NCBI GenBank assembly: GCA_005885555.1
Contig: VAWN01000024.1
Location: forward strand, 181,911 to 245,910
Source of the DNA: Actinomycetota bacterium
Lineage (GTDB): Bacteria > Actinomycetota > Actinomycetes > Mycobacteriales > Micromonosporaceae
Direction: 5' to 3'
Length of the DNA: 64,000 nucleotides
The translations under genes were made by a program, and so were the position numbers. Below, one piece after another: positions 25,499 through 37,595 of this stretch. Positions within the stretch are counted from its first letter, which is position 1. Each line of letters opens with the position of its first letter. The notes beneath the pieces were generated by a model. It made no database searches and was not told the DNA's origin. It saw only the letters and a program-made list of their open reading frames with translations.

Positions 25499-26808
25499 GA
25501 GGACTCCTCCGAATCAGCGCCGACGGAGACGGGCTCGCGCTGGGCCTCGATGCGCTTGAGGTGTGGGCTGGGCGGCACCGCCAGGTCCAGCGGGGGTACC
25601 GGGAACCCGCCCTCCTGCGGCGGCAGCTCACCCGGTTTCGGTTCGGCCTTACGGCTCGGCCATAGGGTGACCGCCAGCAGCGCGACGACGGCGACCGCGG
25701 CGATGATCAGCACCTTGCGCCCGGCCGGCACCGCCGACCCCTGCATGACCTTGACGCCGGCCAGCAGCAGGATCCACACCAGGTTCAGCGGCAGCAGGAT
25801 CTTCCAGCCGAACCGCATGAACTGGTCGTACCGCAGCCGCGGCAGGGTGCCCCGCAGCCAGACGAAGACGAACAGCAGGAGCAGCACCTTGATGCTGAAC
25901 CAGATGACCGGGAACACGCCGTGGTTGACCCCGCTGCCCAGCAGCGTGACCGGCCACGGTGCCCGCCAGCCGCCGAGGAACAGCGTCGTGCACAGCGCCG
26001 AGACGGTGACCATGTTGATGTACTCGGCCAGGAAGAACAGCGCGAACTTCAGCGACGAGTACTCGGTGTGGAAGCCGCCGACCAGCTCCGACTCGGCTTC
26101 GGGCAGGTCGAACGGGGCCCGGTTGGTCTCACCGACCGCCGACACGAAGTAGATCAGGAAGCTGGGCAGCAGCAGGATCGCGTACCAGCCGGGCAGCGGG
26201 AACGGCAGCCACGAGACCTCCTGCCCGTGCGCCTGCGCGTCGACGATCTGGCTGGTCGACATCGAGTTCGCGGTCATGAAGACGGCCACGATCGACAGGC
26301 CCATGGCGACCTCGTACGAGATCATCTGCGCGCTCGACCGCAGGGCGCCCAGCAGCGGGTACGTCGACCCGGACGCCCAGCCGGCCAGTACCACGCCGTA
26401 CACGCCCATCGACGAGCAGGCGAGCACGACCAGTACGGCGACCGAGGTGTCGGTGAGCTGCAACGGCGTCGAGTGGCCGAACAGGCGCACGGCCGGGCCC
26501 AGCGGCATGACCGAGAACGCGGTGAACGCGGTCACCGTCGAGATCACCGGCGCGAAGAAGTACACGACCTTGTCGGCCAGCGTCGGCATGATGTCTTCCT
26601 TGAACGCCAGCTTCAGCCCGTCGGCCAGGCTCTGCAGCAGCCCGAACGGGCCGTGCCGGTTCGGGCCGGGGCGGTGCTGCATCCGGGCCACGACCCGGCG
26701 CTCGTACCAGATCGTGAACAGCGTCATGACCACGAGGAACGCGAAGATCGCAACGACCTTGATCAGGATCAGCCACCACGGGTCGTTGCCGAACTGGTCG
26801 AGGTTCAC
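25495..26808 (-). CDS. nuoH: NADH-quinone oxidoreductase subunit H
   Basis: 437 residues, the membrane subunit that forms the quinone entry channel. It has [22 protein letters not shown] and [13 protein letters not shown] after helix 1, [23 protein letters not shown] in the conserved quinone-site loop, and [15 protein letters not shown] near the end. The final 60-70 residues form a hydrophilic tail ([19 protein letters not shown]) not found in proteobacterial NuoH. GTG start overlaps the nuoG stop by 4 nt. Confidence 0.96.
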   Translation of the reverse strand: MNLDQFGNDPWWLILIKVVAIFAFLVVMTLFTIWYERRVVARMQHRPGPNRHGPFGLLQSLADGLKLAFKEDIMPTLADKVVYFFAPVISTVTAFTAFSVMPLGPAVRLFGHSTPLQLTDTSVAVLVVLACSSMGVYGVVLAGWASGSTYPLLGALRSSAQMISYEVAMGLSIVAVFMTANSMSTSQIVDAQAHGQEVSWLPFPLPGWYAILLLPSFLIYFVSAVGETNRAPFDLPEAESELVGGFHTEYSSLKFALFFLAEYINMVTVSALCTTLFLGGWRAPWPVTLLGSGVNHGVFPVIWFSIKVLLLLFVFVWLRGTLPRLRYDQFMRFGWKILLPLNLVWILLLAGVKVMQGSAVPAGRKVLIIAAVAVVALLAVTLWPSRKAEPKPGELPPQEGGFPVPPLDLAVPPSPHLKRIEAQREPVSVGADSEESS

Positions 26809-29191
26809 CGGGTACCCCCAGCGGAGAGCGTGACGATGGCGCCGGCGGTCGCACCGAGCGCGCGGTTGACCGTCGAGCCGGGTGAGTTCGTGGGCAGCCA
26901 GACCACGCCGTCGGGCAGGTCGGTCAGCGCGGCCGGCAGGGTGATCGCGCCGCGCGCGGTGCCGACCGTGACCGGGTCACCCTCGGCGACGTCCAGCTCC
27001 GCGGCGGTCGCCTTGGAGATGCGTACCACCGGGGTGCGCGCGGTGCCGCCGAGGTGTTCGTCGCCGTCGGTCAGGCTGCCCAGGTCGAGCAGGTGGTGCC
27101 AGGTCGCCAGGACCGCCTCACCCTTGCCGGGCCGCGGCGGGTCCGCGGGGGCGACCTCGGGGCCGGCGGGACGGGTACCCCTCGTCGCGGGCAGGACGGC
27201 GAGCTCGTCGCGGATCGCCTTGGTGTCGGCACAGCCCAGGCTGACGCCGAGTTCGGCGGCCAGCGCGTCCAGCGCGCGGGCGTCGCTGATGGCGGTGGTG
27301 TGCAGCACCCGCTCGAAGGGGCGCAGCCGGCCTTCCCAGTTCAGGAAGGTACCGGCCTTCTCCACCACCGGCGCCACCGGCAGCACGACGTCGGCGCGCC
27401 GGGTGACCGCGGTGTTGCGCAGTTCCAGGCTGACCAGGAACGGCACCTGGTCCAGCGCGCGCTCGGCGAGCCGGACGTCGGCGAGGTCGGCCGGGTCGAC
27501 CCCGGCCACGACCAGCGCGGACAGCTTCCCGTTCGCGGCCGCCTCGACGATCCGGTCGGTGTCGCGGCCGGGCTTGCTCGGCAGTACCCCGGCCTCCAGG
27601 CCCCAGGCGCCGACCAGCTCGGCCCGGGCACCCGGGTCGCCGACGTACCGGCCGCCGGGCAGCAGGTTCGGCAGGCACCCGGTCTCCGCGGCGCCACGGT
27701 CGCCGGCCCGCCGGGGTACCCACGCCAGCCGCGCCCCGGTCTCGGCAGCCAGCGCGGCAGCCGCGGTCAGCCCACCCGGTACCGTCGCCAGCCGCTCGCC
27801 GACCAGCAGGATCGCGCCGTCGGCGCCGAGCGCGGTGCGCAGCGCGGCGTCGTCGGCCAGCAGAGCGGCTTCGCCGCCGGGGACGACGGGACGGATTGTG
27901 GCGCCGAGCCTGGCCAGGCCCCGCGAGGTGAACGGGGCGACCGCGTACACCGGCAGCCGCCGCTTGGTCCAGGCCTTGCGCAGCCGCAGGAAGAGGATCG
28001 GGCACTCCTCCTCCGGCTCCAGCGCGACGAGGACCACCGCGGGTGCCGCCTCCAGGTCGGTGTAGCTGACGTCGCGCATGCCGACCACGTTCGCGGCGAG
28101 GAATGCCGTCTCCTCCGCAGAGAGCGGTCGGGCGCGGAAGTCGATGTCGTTGGTACCGAGTACCACCCGGGCGAACTTCGCGTAGGCGTAGGCGTCCTCG
28201 GCGGTGAGCCGGCCGCCGGTCAGTACCCCCACGCCCTGCGCGGCCTTCGCGGCCCGCAACCCTTCCGCGGCCCGGGCCAGCGCCTCCGGCCAGGAGGCCT
28301 CGCGCAGCACGCCGTGCTCGCGGACCATCGGCGTGGTGATCCGGTCGGCCGCGGTGGCGTACTGGAACCCCCACCGGCCCTTGTCGCAGTTCCACTCCTC
28401 GTTGACCTCGGGGTCGTCGCCGGCCAGCCGGCGCAGCACCTTGCCGCGCCGCCAGTCGGTGCGCATGTCGCAGCCGGCCGAGCAGTGCTCGCAGACGCTG
28501 GGCGAGGACACCAGGTCGAACGGGCGGGAGCGGAACCGGTACTGCGCGCCGGTCAGCGCGCCGACCGGGCAGATCTGCACGGTGTTGCCGGAGAAGTAGG
28601 ACTGGAACGGGTCGCCGGGGAAGATGTTGATCTGCTCGGCGGCGGAGCGGTCCATCAGGTCGATGAACGGGTCGCCGGCGATCTCCTCGGAGAACCGGGT
28701 GCAGCGCTGGCACAGTACGCACCGCTCGCGGTCGAGCAGCACCTGCGACGAGATGTTGATCGGCTTCTCGTAGGTGCGCTTGACGTCGTGGAACCGGGTG
28801 TCCGTGCGGCCGCTGGACATCGCCTGGTTCTGCAGCGGGCACTCCCCGCCCTTGTCGCACATCGGGCAATCGAGAGGGTGGTTGATCAGGAGAAACTCCA
28901 TGATCCCCTCTTGCGCCTTCTTCGCCACGTCGGACGTGAGCTGGGTCCGCACGACCATGCCGTCGGCGACGGTCTGGGTACAGGAGGCGACCGGCTTGCG
29001 CTGGCCCTCCACCTCCACCAGGCACTGCCGGCAGGCACCGGCCGGGGCCAGCAGCGGGTGGTCGCAGAAGCGCGGGATCGCGATGCCGAGCCGCTCGGCG
29101 ACCCGGATCACCAGCTCACCCTTGGCCGCCTGTACCTCGACACCGTCGACGGTCAGCGTTACCTCGTCGCTGCGCTTGGCTACGTCGGTCA

Positions 29192-29192
<1 letters not shown>
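26805..29192 (-). CDS. nuoG: NADH-quinone oxidoreductase subunit G
   Basis: 795 residues. An N-terminal [2Fe-2S] ferredoxin domain ([15 protein letters not shown]...C), the His/Cys cluster-binding domain ([17 protein letters not shown]) and a ferredoxin domain ([13 protein letters not shown] ... CPVGALT) precede a molybdopterin-oxidoreductase-like domain starting CEHCSAGC. The C-terminal part is shortened and variable, as in other actinobacterial NuoG. GTG start overlaps the nuoF TAG by one base. A 140-bp piece of this gene (28656-28795, encoding the CVLCQRC region) is found a second time inside nuoF. Confidence 0.95.
28656..28795. repeat. Donor copy of 140-bp exact repeat (nuoG)
   Basis: Identical to 29687-29826 over 140 bp and in the same orientation, offset 1031 bp. 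Here it is in its natural context, encoding the [12 protein letters not shown] to GDPFIDL part of NuoG, so this copy is the source. Confidence 0.9.
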
Positions 29193-30496
<1,304 letters not shown>

Positions 30497-30500
<4 letters not shown>

Positions 30501-31297
30501 AGCTTGTTCTCCTGCGGCTTCGGCGCATCTCCAGCGGGCTTCGCGTCGCTGGCCGGCTTGTTGCTCGCGGCACCCGCCGTCTCGGCGGGCGGGGGCGCCT
30601 TGGCGGCCTCCCGGTCGGCCTGGGTCGGGATCGGCGTCTCGGGGTCAAACCCGGGTACCGCGATCCCGTACTGCTCGGCCAGCCGGTTCCCGCGCAGCGT
30701 CGGACCACCGGCCGGACCGTCGGCCACCGCGCCCTCGCGGTCGTCGGCGAACCCGGCCAGCTGCACCGACATCTCCTTGAGCGTGCAGAGCCGGGCGCCC
30801 CGGCTCGGTACCGGTCGCTCGCCCTCCTCCAGCCGGTGGACCAGGGACAGCGCCTGGTCGGCCTGCAGCCGGTCGAAGAACTCGTAGTTGATCGTGACGA
30901 CCGGCGCGTAGTCGCAGGCGGCGAGGCACTCGGCGTGCTCCAGCGTGATGAGCCCGTCGGTGGTGGTCTCGTCGTGGCCGACGCCCAGGTACTCCGACAG
31001 CGCCTCGAAGGTCGCGTCGCCGCCGAGGACCCCGCACATGGTGTTCGTGCAGACGCTGACCAGCCAGTCGCCGGCCGGGCGGCGCTTGTACATCGTGTAG
31101 AAGGTGGCCACCGCGCCGACCTGGGCCCGGGTCAGGCCCAGCTGTTCGGCGCAGAACGTCACCCCGGCCGGGCTGACGTACCCCTCCTCGGCCTGTACCA
31201 GATGCAGGAGGGGCAGCAGCGCCGAGCGCTCCTTGCCCTCCGGGTACCGGGCGATGATCTCCTTCGCCCGCTGGTACGTCTCGTCACTGAACCCCAT
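30497..31297 (-). CDS. nuoE: NADH-quinone oxidoreductase subunit E, [2Fe-2S]
   Basis: 266 residues. A thioredoxin-like [2Fe-2S] domain has the four ligands in CTNTMC (about residue 83) and CLAAC (about 124), and begins with the conserved ALLPLLHLVQAEEGYVS. The last 70 or so residues are a Pro/Ala/Lys-rich low-complexity tail, longer than in enterobacteria. It partners NuoF in the NADH-oxidising module. ATG overlaps the nuoD stop by one base and its stop overlaps the nuoF ATG (ATGA). Confidence 0.95.
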
Positions 31298-32622
31298 CAG
31301 CGGTCACACCCACCCATGACCGGGTCGAGCGAGGCTCCCCCGGCGATCACATCGGCCAGCAGGCCGCCCTCGGCGAGCGGCGGAATGGCCTGCAGATTGA
31401 TGAAGCTCGGTTCCCGGTAGTGCACCCGGAACGGCCGGGTACCCCCGTCGGAGACCACGTGCACGCCCAGCTCGCCGCGCGGCGACTCGACCGGTACGTA
31501 GACCTGACCGGGCGGTACCCGGAAGCCCTCGGTCACCAGCTTGAAGTGGTGGATGAGCGCCTCCATCGACTGCCCCATGATCTTCGCGACGTGCCCCAGC
31601 GAGTTGCCCAGCCCGTCGGCGCCGAGCGCGAGCTGCGCCGGCCACGCGATCTTCCGGTCCTCGACCATGACCGGGCCGGGCGCCAGCCGGTCCAGCGCCT
31701 GCTCCACGATCCGCAGCGACTGGCGCATCTCGTTGACCCGCACCTGGTACCGCGCCCAGACGTCGGCGTCGGCATGGGTGATCACGTCGAAGTCGTAGGT
31801 GTCGTACCCCGCGTACGGCATCGTCCTGCGCAGGTCCCACGGCAGCCCGGCGGCCCGCAGCACCGGCCCGGTCACGCCGAGCGCGAGGCAGCCCTGCACG
31901 TCGAGGACCGCGACGCCCTTGGTCCGCTCCTGCCAGATCGGGCTGCCGGACAGCAGGTCCTCGTACGACTCGATGCGCGCCGGCATGAACGCCAGAAGCT
32001 CGCGGATCCGCTCGACCGCCTCCTCCGGCAGGTCCTGCGCCAGGCCGCCGGGCCGGATGTAGGCGTGGTTCATCCGCAGGCCGCTGGCCAGCTCGAAGAT
32101 GTCGAGGATGTACTCCCGCTCGCGGAAGCCGTAGATCATCATCGACAGCGCGCCCAGCTCCATGCCGGTCGTCGCCAGCCACACCAGGTGCGAGGAGATC
32201 CGGTTGAGCTCCATCATCAGGATGCGGAGCACCCGGGCCCGCTCCGGTATCTGGTCGTCGATGCCGAGCAGCTTCTCCACCGCGGAGCAGTAGCCGAACT
32301 CGTTGAACATCGGCGCCAGGTAGTCCATCCGGGTGACGAACGTGGTGCCCTGCGTCCAGTTGCGGAACTCCAGGTTCTTCTCGATCCCGGTGTGCAGGTA
32401 CCCGACGACCGCGCGGGCCTCGGTGACCGTCTCCCCTTCCAGCTCCAGGATCAGCCGCAGCACCCCGTGCGTGGACGGGTGCTGCGGGCCCATGTTGACG
32501 ACGATCCGCTCCTCGGACAGCGGGTCGGTACCGGCGACGACCTCGTCCCAGTCGCCACCGGTGACGGTGAAGACCCGGCCCTCGGTCGTCTCGCGGGCGC
32601 TGGCGTAGGCATCGGTGCTCAC
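31297..32622 (-). CDS. nuoD: NADH-quinone oxidoreductase subunit D
   Basis: 441 residues, the 49-kDa-type subunit that builds the quinone-binding cavity with NuoB. It has [15 protein letters not shown] (the quinone-contacting His loop), [12 protein letters not shown], and [15 protein letters not shown], and ends in the conserved [19 protein letters not shown] start overlaps by 4 nt the stop of a 16-residue micro-ORF that bridges it to nuoC. Confidence 0.97.
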   Translation of the reverse strand: MSTDAYASARETTEGRVFTVTGGDWDEVVAGTDPLSEERIVVNMGPQHPSTHGVLRLILELEGETVTEARAVVGYLHTGIEKNLEFRNWTQGTTFVTRMDYLAPMFNEFGYCSAVEKLLGIDDQIPERARVLRILMMELNRISSHLVWLATTGMELGALSMMIYGFREREYILDIFELASGLRMNHAYIRPGGLAQDLPEEAVERIRELLAFMPARIESYEDLLSGSPIWQERTKGVAVLDVQGCLALGVTGPVLRAAGLPWDLRRTMPYAGYDTYDFDVITHADADVWARYQVRVNEMRQSLRIVEQALDRLAPGPVMVEDRKIAWPAQLALGADGLGNSLGHVAKIMGQSMEALIHHFKLVTEGFRVPPGQVYVPVESPRGELGVHVVSDGGTRPFRVHYREPSFINLQAIPPLAEGGLLADVIAGGASLDPVMGGCDR

Positions 32623-32669
32623 GGCTGATCCTCACGGGAGGACGCGGCTGCGCCGCGGCTGCTCGTCAT
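32619..32669 (-). CDS. 16-residue micro-ORF bridging nuoC and nuoD
   Basis: Reads [16 protein letters not shown]. Its ATG overlaps the nuoC TGA (ATGA, 32666-32669) and its TGA overlaps the nuoD GTG (GTGA, 32619-32622). It could let ribosomes step from nuoC to nuoD by termination-reinitiation. The peptide has no recognisable feature. Whether it is a true gene or a relay is unknown. Confidence 0.45.
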   Translation of the reverse strand: MTSSRGAAASSREDQP

Positions 32670-33385
32670 TGATAGCTCCTCCGCTCGTCCGGCGGTGGGA
32701 TCTCGGCGCCCTTGTACTCGACGGGTACGCCGCCCAGGGGGTAGTCCTTGCGCTGGGGGTGGCCCTCCCAGTCGTCCGGCATCAGGATCCGGGTCAGGTT
32801 GGGGTGGCCGTCGTAGATGATCCCGAACATGTCGTAGTTCTCCCGCTCCTGCCAGTCGGCGGTCGGGTACACCGCGGTGACGCTGGGCTGGTGCGGCTCT
32901 TCGGCGGGTACCGCGGTCTCCAGCCGGATCCGCCGGCGGTAGGTCATCGAGGTGAGCTGGTACACCGTGTGCAGCCGGCGCGGGTCGGTGCCCAGGTAAT
33001 CCACCGCGGAGACCGAGGAGCACAGCTCGAAGCGCAGCGCCGGGTCGTCGCGCAGCACCTGGCACACCTCGGCGATGCGCGCCGGGTCGATGTGCAGGGT
33101 CAGCTCGCCCCGGTCGACGACCACCCGCTCGATCGCGTCCTGGAACGCCGGGAACGCCGCTTCGAGCGCGTCGACGACCTCGTCGAAGTATCCGCCGTAG
33201 GGCCGCTCGGCACCGACCACCGCCGGCCGGCGGCGGACCAGCCCGCCGAAGCCCGAGGTGTCGCCGCTGCCGTGCACGCCGAACAGGCCGCGCTGGGCCG
33301 GGCTCGCCGGTGGGTACTCCGCGGGTGCGCCGAGCAGCGCGCCGGCCGGGTCGGCGGAGACCGGTACGTTCGTCGGCTCGGTCAT
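32666..33385 (-). CDS. nuoC: NADH-quinone oxidoreductase subunit C
   Basis: 239 residues, the 30-kDa-type subunit of the peripheral arm. An actinobacterial N-terminal extension (residues 1-75) precedes the conserved core [47 protein letters not shown] and [23 protein letters not shown] overlaps a 27-residue micro-ORF stop upstream, and its TGA overlaps a 16-residue micro-ORF downstream. Confidence 0.96.
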   Translation of the reverse strand: MTEPTNVPVSADPAGALLGAPAEYPPASPAQRGLFGVHGSGDTSGFGGLVRRRPAVVGAERPYGGYFDEVVDALEAAFPAFQDAIERVVVDRGELTLHIDPARIAEVCQVLRDDPALRFELCSSVSAVDYLGTDPRRLHTVYQLTSMTYRRRIRLETAVPAEEPHQPSVTAVYPTADWQERENYDMFGIIYDGHPNLTRILMPDDWEGHPQRKDYPLGGVPVEYKGAEIPPPDERRSYQ

Positions 33386-33465
33386 GCCGCCACCTCGCTC
33401 CGCTCGGCGCCGCCCTGACCGATGAGCCGGCTGAGCTGACTGATGACCCCGCTCCGCTCGGTCAT
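33382..33465 (-). CDS. 27-residue micro-ORF bridging nuoB and nuoC
   Basis: Begins [14 protein letters not shown] and ends [11 protein letters not shown] overlaps the nuoB TGA (ATGA at 33462-33465) and its TGA overlaps the nuoC ATG (33382-33385). The 11-mer CATGACCGAGC occurs at both junctions, hinting that the micro-ORF arose by duplication of the junction. It may serve as a translational relay. No domain is recognised. Confidence 0.45.
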   Translation of the reverse strand: MTERSGVISQLSRLIGQGGAERSEVAA

Positions 33466-34130
33466 GGCTTCCCCTCCAGCTTCAGGGCGGCGCCGGAGTG
33501 CTCGCGCATCCAGTTCTCGATGCGCAGCTGCTCCTCGCGGCCCTCCTTGGCGGCCTGCTCCCACTCGGCGCGCTTGGCCTTGTTGTAGAAGTAGCTGGAC
33601 GGGATCGAGCCGGGCGGCGTCGCCGACGGCTCGACGGCCTCCATCTGTACCCGGCGCCGGTCGCCGAGCGGCTCGTGCATGACCTTGTCCCACAGCCGCA
33701 GGATCGCGTCCATGAGCATCTCCGGGCGCGGCGGGCAGCCGGGCAGGTACATGTCGACCGGTACGACGTGGTCGACGCCCTGCACGATCGCGTAGTTGTT
33801 GAACATCCCGCCGGAGCTGGCGCACACACCCATCGACAGCACCCACTTGGGCTCGGGCATCTGGTCGTAGATCTGGCGCAGCACCGGGGCCATCTTCTGG
33901 CTCACCCGGCCCGCCACGATCATCAGGTCGGCCTGGCGGGGCGAGGCGCGGAACACCTCCATGCCGAACCGGGCCAGGTCGTACCGGGCACCGCCGGCCG
34001 CCATCATCTCGATCGCGCAGCAGGCCAGCCCGAAGGTGGCCGGCCAGAAACTGGCCTTGCGCGTCCAGTTCACCAGCTTCTCGACGGTGGTGAGCAGGAT
34101 GCCGTTGGGGAGTTTCTCTTCGATGCCCAT
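33462..34130 (-). CDS. nuoB: NADH-quinone oxidoreductase subunit B, [4Fe-4S] N2
   Basis: 222 residues from ATG 34130 ([13 protein letters not shown]), chosen for its GAGGG ribosome-binding site and family fit. Cluster N2 ligands are visible: the tandem cysteines in [11 protein letters not shown], the Cys in [16 protein letters not shown] and the Cys in [13 protein letters not shown]. It passes electrons to quinone. The C-terminus is extended by about 50 charged residues (from [13 protein letters not shown]). It lies 13 nt downstream of nuoA. Confidence 0.96.
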   Translation of the reverse strand: MGIEEKLPNGILLTTVEKLVNWTRKASFWPATFGLACCAIEMMAAGGARYDLARFGMEVFRASPRQADLMIVAGRVSQKMAPVLRQIYDQMPEPKWVLSMGVCASSGGMFNNYAIVQGVDHVVPVDMYLPGCPPRPEMLMDAILRLWDKVMHEPLGDRRRVQMEAVEPSATPPGSIPSSYFYNKAKRAEWEQAAKEGREEQLRIENWMREHSGAALKLEGKP

Positions 34131-34143
34131 GTGGTGCCAGCCC

Positions 34144-34509
34144 TCAGTCCCAGTCGAGTCCGCCACGCCGCCAGACGTAGGCGTACGCGACGAACACCGT
34201 GCCGATGAACAGCAGCATCTCGACGAACCCGAACAGGCCCAGCGCGTTGAACGACACCGCCCACGGGTACAGGAAGATGATCTCGATATCGAAGACGATG
34301 AACAGCATCGCGGTCAGGTAGAACTTGACCGGGAACCGGCCGCCGCCGATCGGCTGCGGGGTCGGCTCGATGCCGCACTCGTACGCGTCCAGCTTGGCCC
34401 GGTTGTACCGGTGCGGGCCGGTGAACCGCGCCGCCGTCACGGAGAACAGCGCGAACAGCAGGGCAAGCGTGAACAGGCCCACGATCGGTACCCACAGAGC
34501 GAGCGACAT
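34144..34509 (-). CDS. nuoA: NADH-quinone oxidoreductase subunit A
   Basis: 121 residues with three membrane helices: [40 protein letters not shown] and [19 protein letters not shown]. The YECGIEP loop is the conserved loop at the quinone site. It is the first nuo gene. The only gap in the run (95 bp) separates it from the geranylgeranyl reductase upstream, so a nuo promoter could lie at 34510-34604. Confidence 0.96.
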   Translation of the reverse strand: MSLALWVPIVGLFTLALLFALFSVTAARFTGPHRYNRAKLDAYECGIEPTPQPIGGGRFPVKFYLTAMLFIVFDIEIIFLYPWAVSFNALGLFGFVEMLLFIGTVFVAYAYVWRRGGLDWD

Positions 34510-34604
34510 GATCAGCTCCGCCTCGTCCTTCCTCAGCTGTTTCCGCTGGCAAACAACCTATTAGCTGCGCTGTGTGACGTCGCGCGCGGGGTGTCCGGTG
34601 CACC

Positions 34605-35885
34605 TCACGCCGCGGGCGCCAGGCGACTCAGTCCATTGATGATCCGGTCCATCGCGTCGCCGCCCCGGGGATCGGTCAGGTTCGCCATCAGCTTCAGCAC
34701 GAACCGCATGAGTACCGGGTGCGGCAGCGCGTGCCGGGTACCGATCCTCATCAGCTGCGGGTTGCCGATCAGCTTCACGAACCAGTGGCCGAGCCGGTAG
34801 TAGCCGCCGTAACGGGCCTTCAGCTCGGCCGGGTACCCCTGAAGCACCCGCTCCCGCGCCGGACCCGCCGGCCGCGCCAGCGCCTGGACCACCGTCTCGG
34901 CCGCGAGTTCGGCCGACTCCATGGCGTAGGCGATCCCTTCGCCGTTGAACGGGTTCACCATGCCGCCCGAGTCGCCGACCAGCAGTACCCCCCGGGTGTA
35001 GTGCGGTACCCGGTTGAACCCCATGGGCAGCGCCGCCCCCAGGATCGGCCCGGCCGCGTTGGCCTCGTCGTTCATCCCCCAGTCCGGCGGCGTGGTGGCC
35101 AGCCAGTCGGTGAGCATCGCGCGGAAGTTCGTCCGGCCCCACGCCGCCGAGGAGTTCAGCACGCCCAGGCCGACGTTGACCCGGCCGTCGCCGAGGCCGA
35201 AGATCCACCCGTACCCCGGCAGCAGCTTGTCGCCAGCCTCCTTGCTGCGCAGTTCCAGCCAGGACTCCAGGTAGTCGTCGTCGTGGCGGGTCGGCGACCG
35301 GTAGTACCGGCGCACCGCCACCCCGATCGGCCGGTCCTCGCGCTTGGCCATGCCCAGTGCCAGCGCGAGCCGGGCGGAGACCCCGTCGGCCGCGAGCACC
35401 AGCGGCGCGCGGAAGGTGCGCGGCTCCTTGCCCGGTCCTACCGCGGCGGTCACCCCGACCACCCGGCCCGCGTCGTCGAGCACCGGGCCGGTGACGTTGT
35501 GGCCGGTCAGCAGCTCGGCACCGGCGCCCTTGGCGTGCAGCGCGAGGAGCTGGTCGAAGTCGAGGCGGGTGCGGGTCAGCCCGTAGTCGGGGAAGCTGGC
35601 CAGGTCCGGCCAGTCCAGCTCCATGCGCACCCCGCCGCCGAGAATGCGCAGGCCCTTGTTGTGCAGCCAGCCGTCGGCCGGATCGGTGCCGATGCCCATC
35701 CGCACCAGCTGCCGTACGGCGCGCGGGGTGAGCCCGTCACCGCAGACCTTCTCCCGCGGGAACTCGGTCTTCTCCAGCAGCAGGACGGTCAGCCCGTGCC
35801 TGGTCAGGTGGTATGCCGCCGACGAGCCGCCTGGACCGGCGCCGACGACGACGACATCCGCCTCCCGGGTCTCGGCCACGACCAT
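34605..35885 (-). CDS. menJ: Geranylgeranyl reductase family FAD enzyme (menaquinone side-chain reductase)
   Basis: 426 residues from ATG 35885. The N-terminal FAD-binding motif is VVVGAGPGGSSAAYHL (about residue 10), followed by GDGLTPRAVRQL, a second FAD motif VLLVGDSGGMVNPFNGEGIAYA (about 290) and a C-terminal helical part. The family saturates isoprenoid double bonds; MenJ in mycobacteria reduces one double bond of the menaquinone tail. Location just upstream of nuoA and near menG, mqnC and the polyprenyl synthase supports the same role. An upstream in-frame start exists (35981), but the chosen one has a GAGG site and starts at the FAD fold. Confidence 0.85.
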   Translation of the reverse strand: MVVAETREADVVVVGAGPGGSSAAYHLTRHGLTVLLLEKTEFPREKVCGDGLTPRAVRQLVRMGIGTDPADGWLHNKGLRILGGGVRMELDWPDLASFPDYGLTRTRLDFDQLLALHAKGAGAELLTGHNVTGPVLDDAGRVVGVTAAVGPGKEPRTFRAPLVLAADGVSARLALALGMAKREDRPIGVAVRRYYRSPTRHDDDYLESWLELRSKEAGDKLLPGYGWIFGLGDGRVNVGLGVLNSSAAWGRTNFRAMLTDWLATTPPDWGMNDEANAAGPILGAALPMGFNRVPHYTRGVLLVGDSGGMVNPFNGEGIAYAMESAELAAETVVQALARPAGPARERVLQGYPAELKARYGGYYRLGHWFVKLIGNPQLMRIGTRHALPHPVLMRFVLKLMANLTDPRGGDAMDRIINGLSRLAPAA

Positions 35886-36106
35886 CACCGCCTCGTCGTT
35901 CCAGCTCGTGAAACAGTTCACAAGCCGTCCGGCGGCCAGTCTAAGCCGGCCCGTTGAACGGATCGCGGCAGGGGTTGCCATATCACGGGGCGGCCCGCCG
36001 CGGTAGGTCCACCCGGGGTGGTTTCGCCTCTCGAAATGCGGGCACGCCAGGTCGGCGGTACGTTCCGGCTTAGGTGATTATCGATCGCTGGAGAGGCTGG
36101 GCCGCG

Positions 36107-37579
36107 ATGACCTCAGTGAGCCAGACAACCCCGACCTTCCGCTCACTTGTCCCGGCACGCCTGGATCGCCTTCCCTGGACCCGGTTCCACTGGCGGGTGA
36201 TCCTAGGACTCGGTGCCGCGTGGATCCTCGACGGTCTGGAGATCCAGATCGTCGCCACGGTGGGTACGGTCCTGCAGGACAAGGCGACCCTGCATCTCAC
36301 GGCGGCCAACGTCGGCCTGCTCGGCTCGGTGTACCTGCTCGGGGAGGTGGTCGGCGCGCTCTTCTTCGGCTGGCTGACCGACCGCCTCGGTCGGCGCCGG
36401 TTGTTCCTGGTCACCCTGATCACGTACCTGGCGGCCAGCGGCATCGCCGGCTTCTCGCCGAACTTCTGGTTCCTGCTGGTGTTCCGGTTCATTGCGGGTA
36501 CCGGCATCGGCGGCGAGTACACCGCGATCAACTCCGCCATCGACGAGCTGATCCCGGCCAACTACCGCGGCCGTACCGACATCGCGGTGAACGGTACCTA
36601 CTGGGCCGGCGCCATGATCGGCGCGGCGGCCTCGATCTTCCTGCTCAACCCGAACCTGCTGCCGATCGACGTCGGCTGGCGGATCGGCTTCTTCATCGGT
36701 CCGGTGCTCGGCCTGATCGCGATCTACCTGCGGTACGTGCTGCCGGAGAGCCCGCGCTGGCTGATGACGCACGGGCGCAACGACGAGGCCGAGAAGATCG
36801 TCGGCGACATCGAGCAGCGGGCCGAGGCGCAGGGCGCGAAGCTGGAGCCGGTACCGGAGGACCGGGCGCTGGAGGTGCATGAGCGCAAGCCGGTGGGGTA
36901 CCTGGAAACCGCGCGGGTGATCCTGCGCGACTACCCGAGCCGGGCGTTCCTCGGGTTCAGCATGATGGTGACGCAGGCGTTCCTGTACAACGCCATCTTC
37001 TTCTCGCAGGGCTCGGTGCTGAAGAACTTCTACGGGGTACCGTCGGACAAGCTCGGGTACTACTTCTTCCCGTTCGCGGTCGGCAACCTGCTGGGACCGC
37101 TGACGATCGGCCACTACTTCGATACCATCGGCCGACGAAAGATGATCATGGCAACCTACTGCCTGTCCGGCGTCCTGCTCGCGATATCCGCGATGTTCTT
37201 CCAGGCCGGTTCGTTGACGGCGGTCACCCAGACGTTGTTCTGGTGCGTGATCTTCTTCCTGGCCTCGGCCGGTGCGTCGTCGGCGTACCTGACGGTCAGC
37301 GAGATCTTCCCGCTGGAGCTGCGCGGCCAGGCGATCGCGCTGTTCTTCGCGATCTCGCAGCTGGCCGGTGGCGTGGCGGCGCCGTACCTGTTCGGTGCGC
37401 TGATCGGCGACGGTACCGTGCGCGGGCCGCTGACGATCGGGTACGTCATCGGTGCCGCCGTGATGTTCGCCGGCGGGCTGATCGCCTGGTTCTTCGGAGT
37501 CAACGCGGAACGGCAGTCGCTGGAGAGCATCGCCCGGCCGATGTCGGCGGTGGTCGCCCCGCAAGGCAGTCCCGCGTGA
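36107..37579 (+). CDS. MFS transporter, sugar/metabolite porter type
   Basis: 490 residues, about 12 membrane helices. It has major-facilitator signatures: WILDGLEIQIVATVG in helix 1, the cytosolic loop GWLTDRLGRRRLFLVTL, FIAGTGIGGEY and PESPRWLMTHGRNDEA at the end of the first half, then a second loop FDTIGRRKMIM. This matches sugar/aromatic acid porter-like transporters. The substrate is unknown. ATG 36107 was chosen over 36074 because GAGAGG precedes it. Divergent from the reductase, convergent with menG. Confidence 0.88.
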   Translation: MTSVSQTTPTFRSLVPARLDRLPWTRFHWRVILGLGAAWILDGLEIQIVATVGTVLQDKATLHLTAANVGLLGSVYLLGEVVGALFFGWLTDRLGRRRLFLVTLITYLAASGIAGFSPNFWFLLVFRFIAGTGIGGEYTAINSAIDELIPANYRGRTDIAVNGTYWAGAMIGAAASIFLLNPNLLPIDVGWRIGFFIGPVLGLIAIYLRYVLPESPRWLMTHGRNDEAEKIVGDIEQRAEAQGAKLEPVPEDRALEVHERKPVGYLETARVILRDYPSRAFLGFSMMVTQAFLYNAIFFSQGSVLKNFYGVPSDKLGYYFFPFAVGNLLGPLTIGHYFDTIGRRKMIMATYCLSGVLLAISAMFFQAGSLTAVTQTLFWCVIFFLASAGASSAYLTVSEIFPLELRGQAIALFFAISQLAGGVAAPYLFGALIGDGTVRGPLTIGYVIGAAVMFAGGLIAWFFGVNAERQSLESIARPMSAVVAPQGSPA

Positions 37580-37595
37580 CCGTGACCGACCCGGC

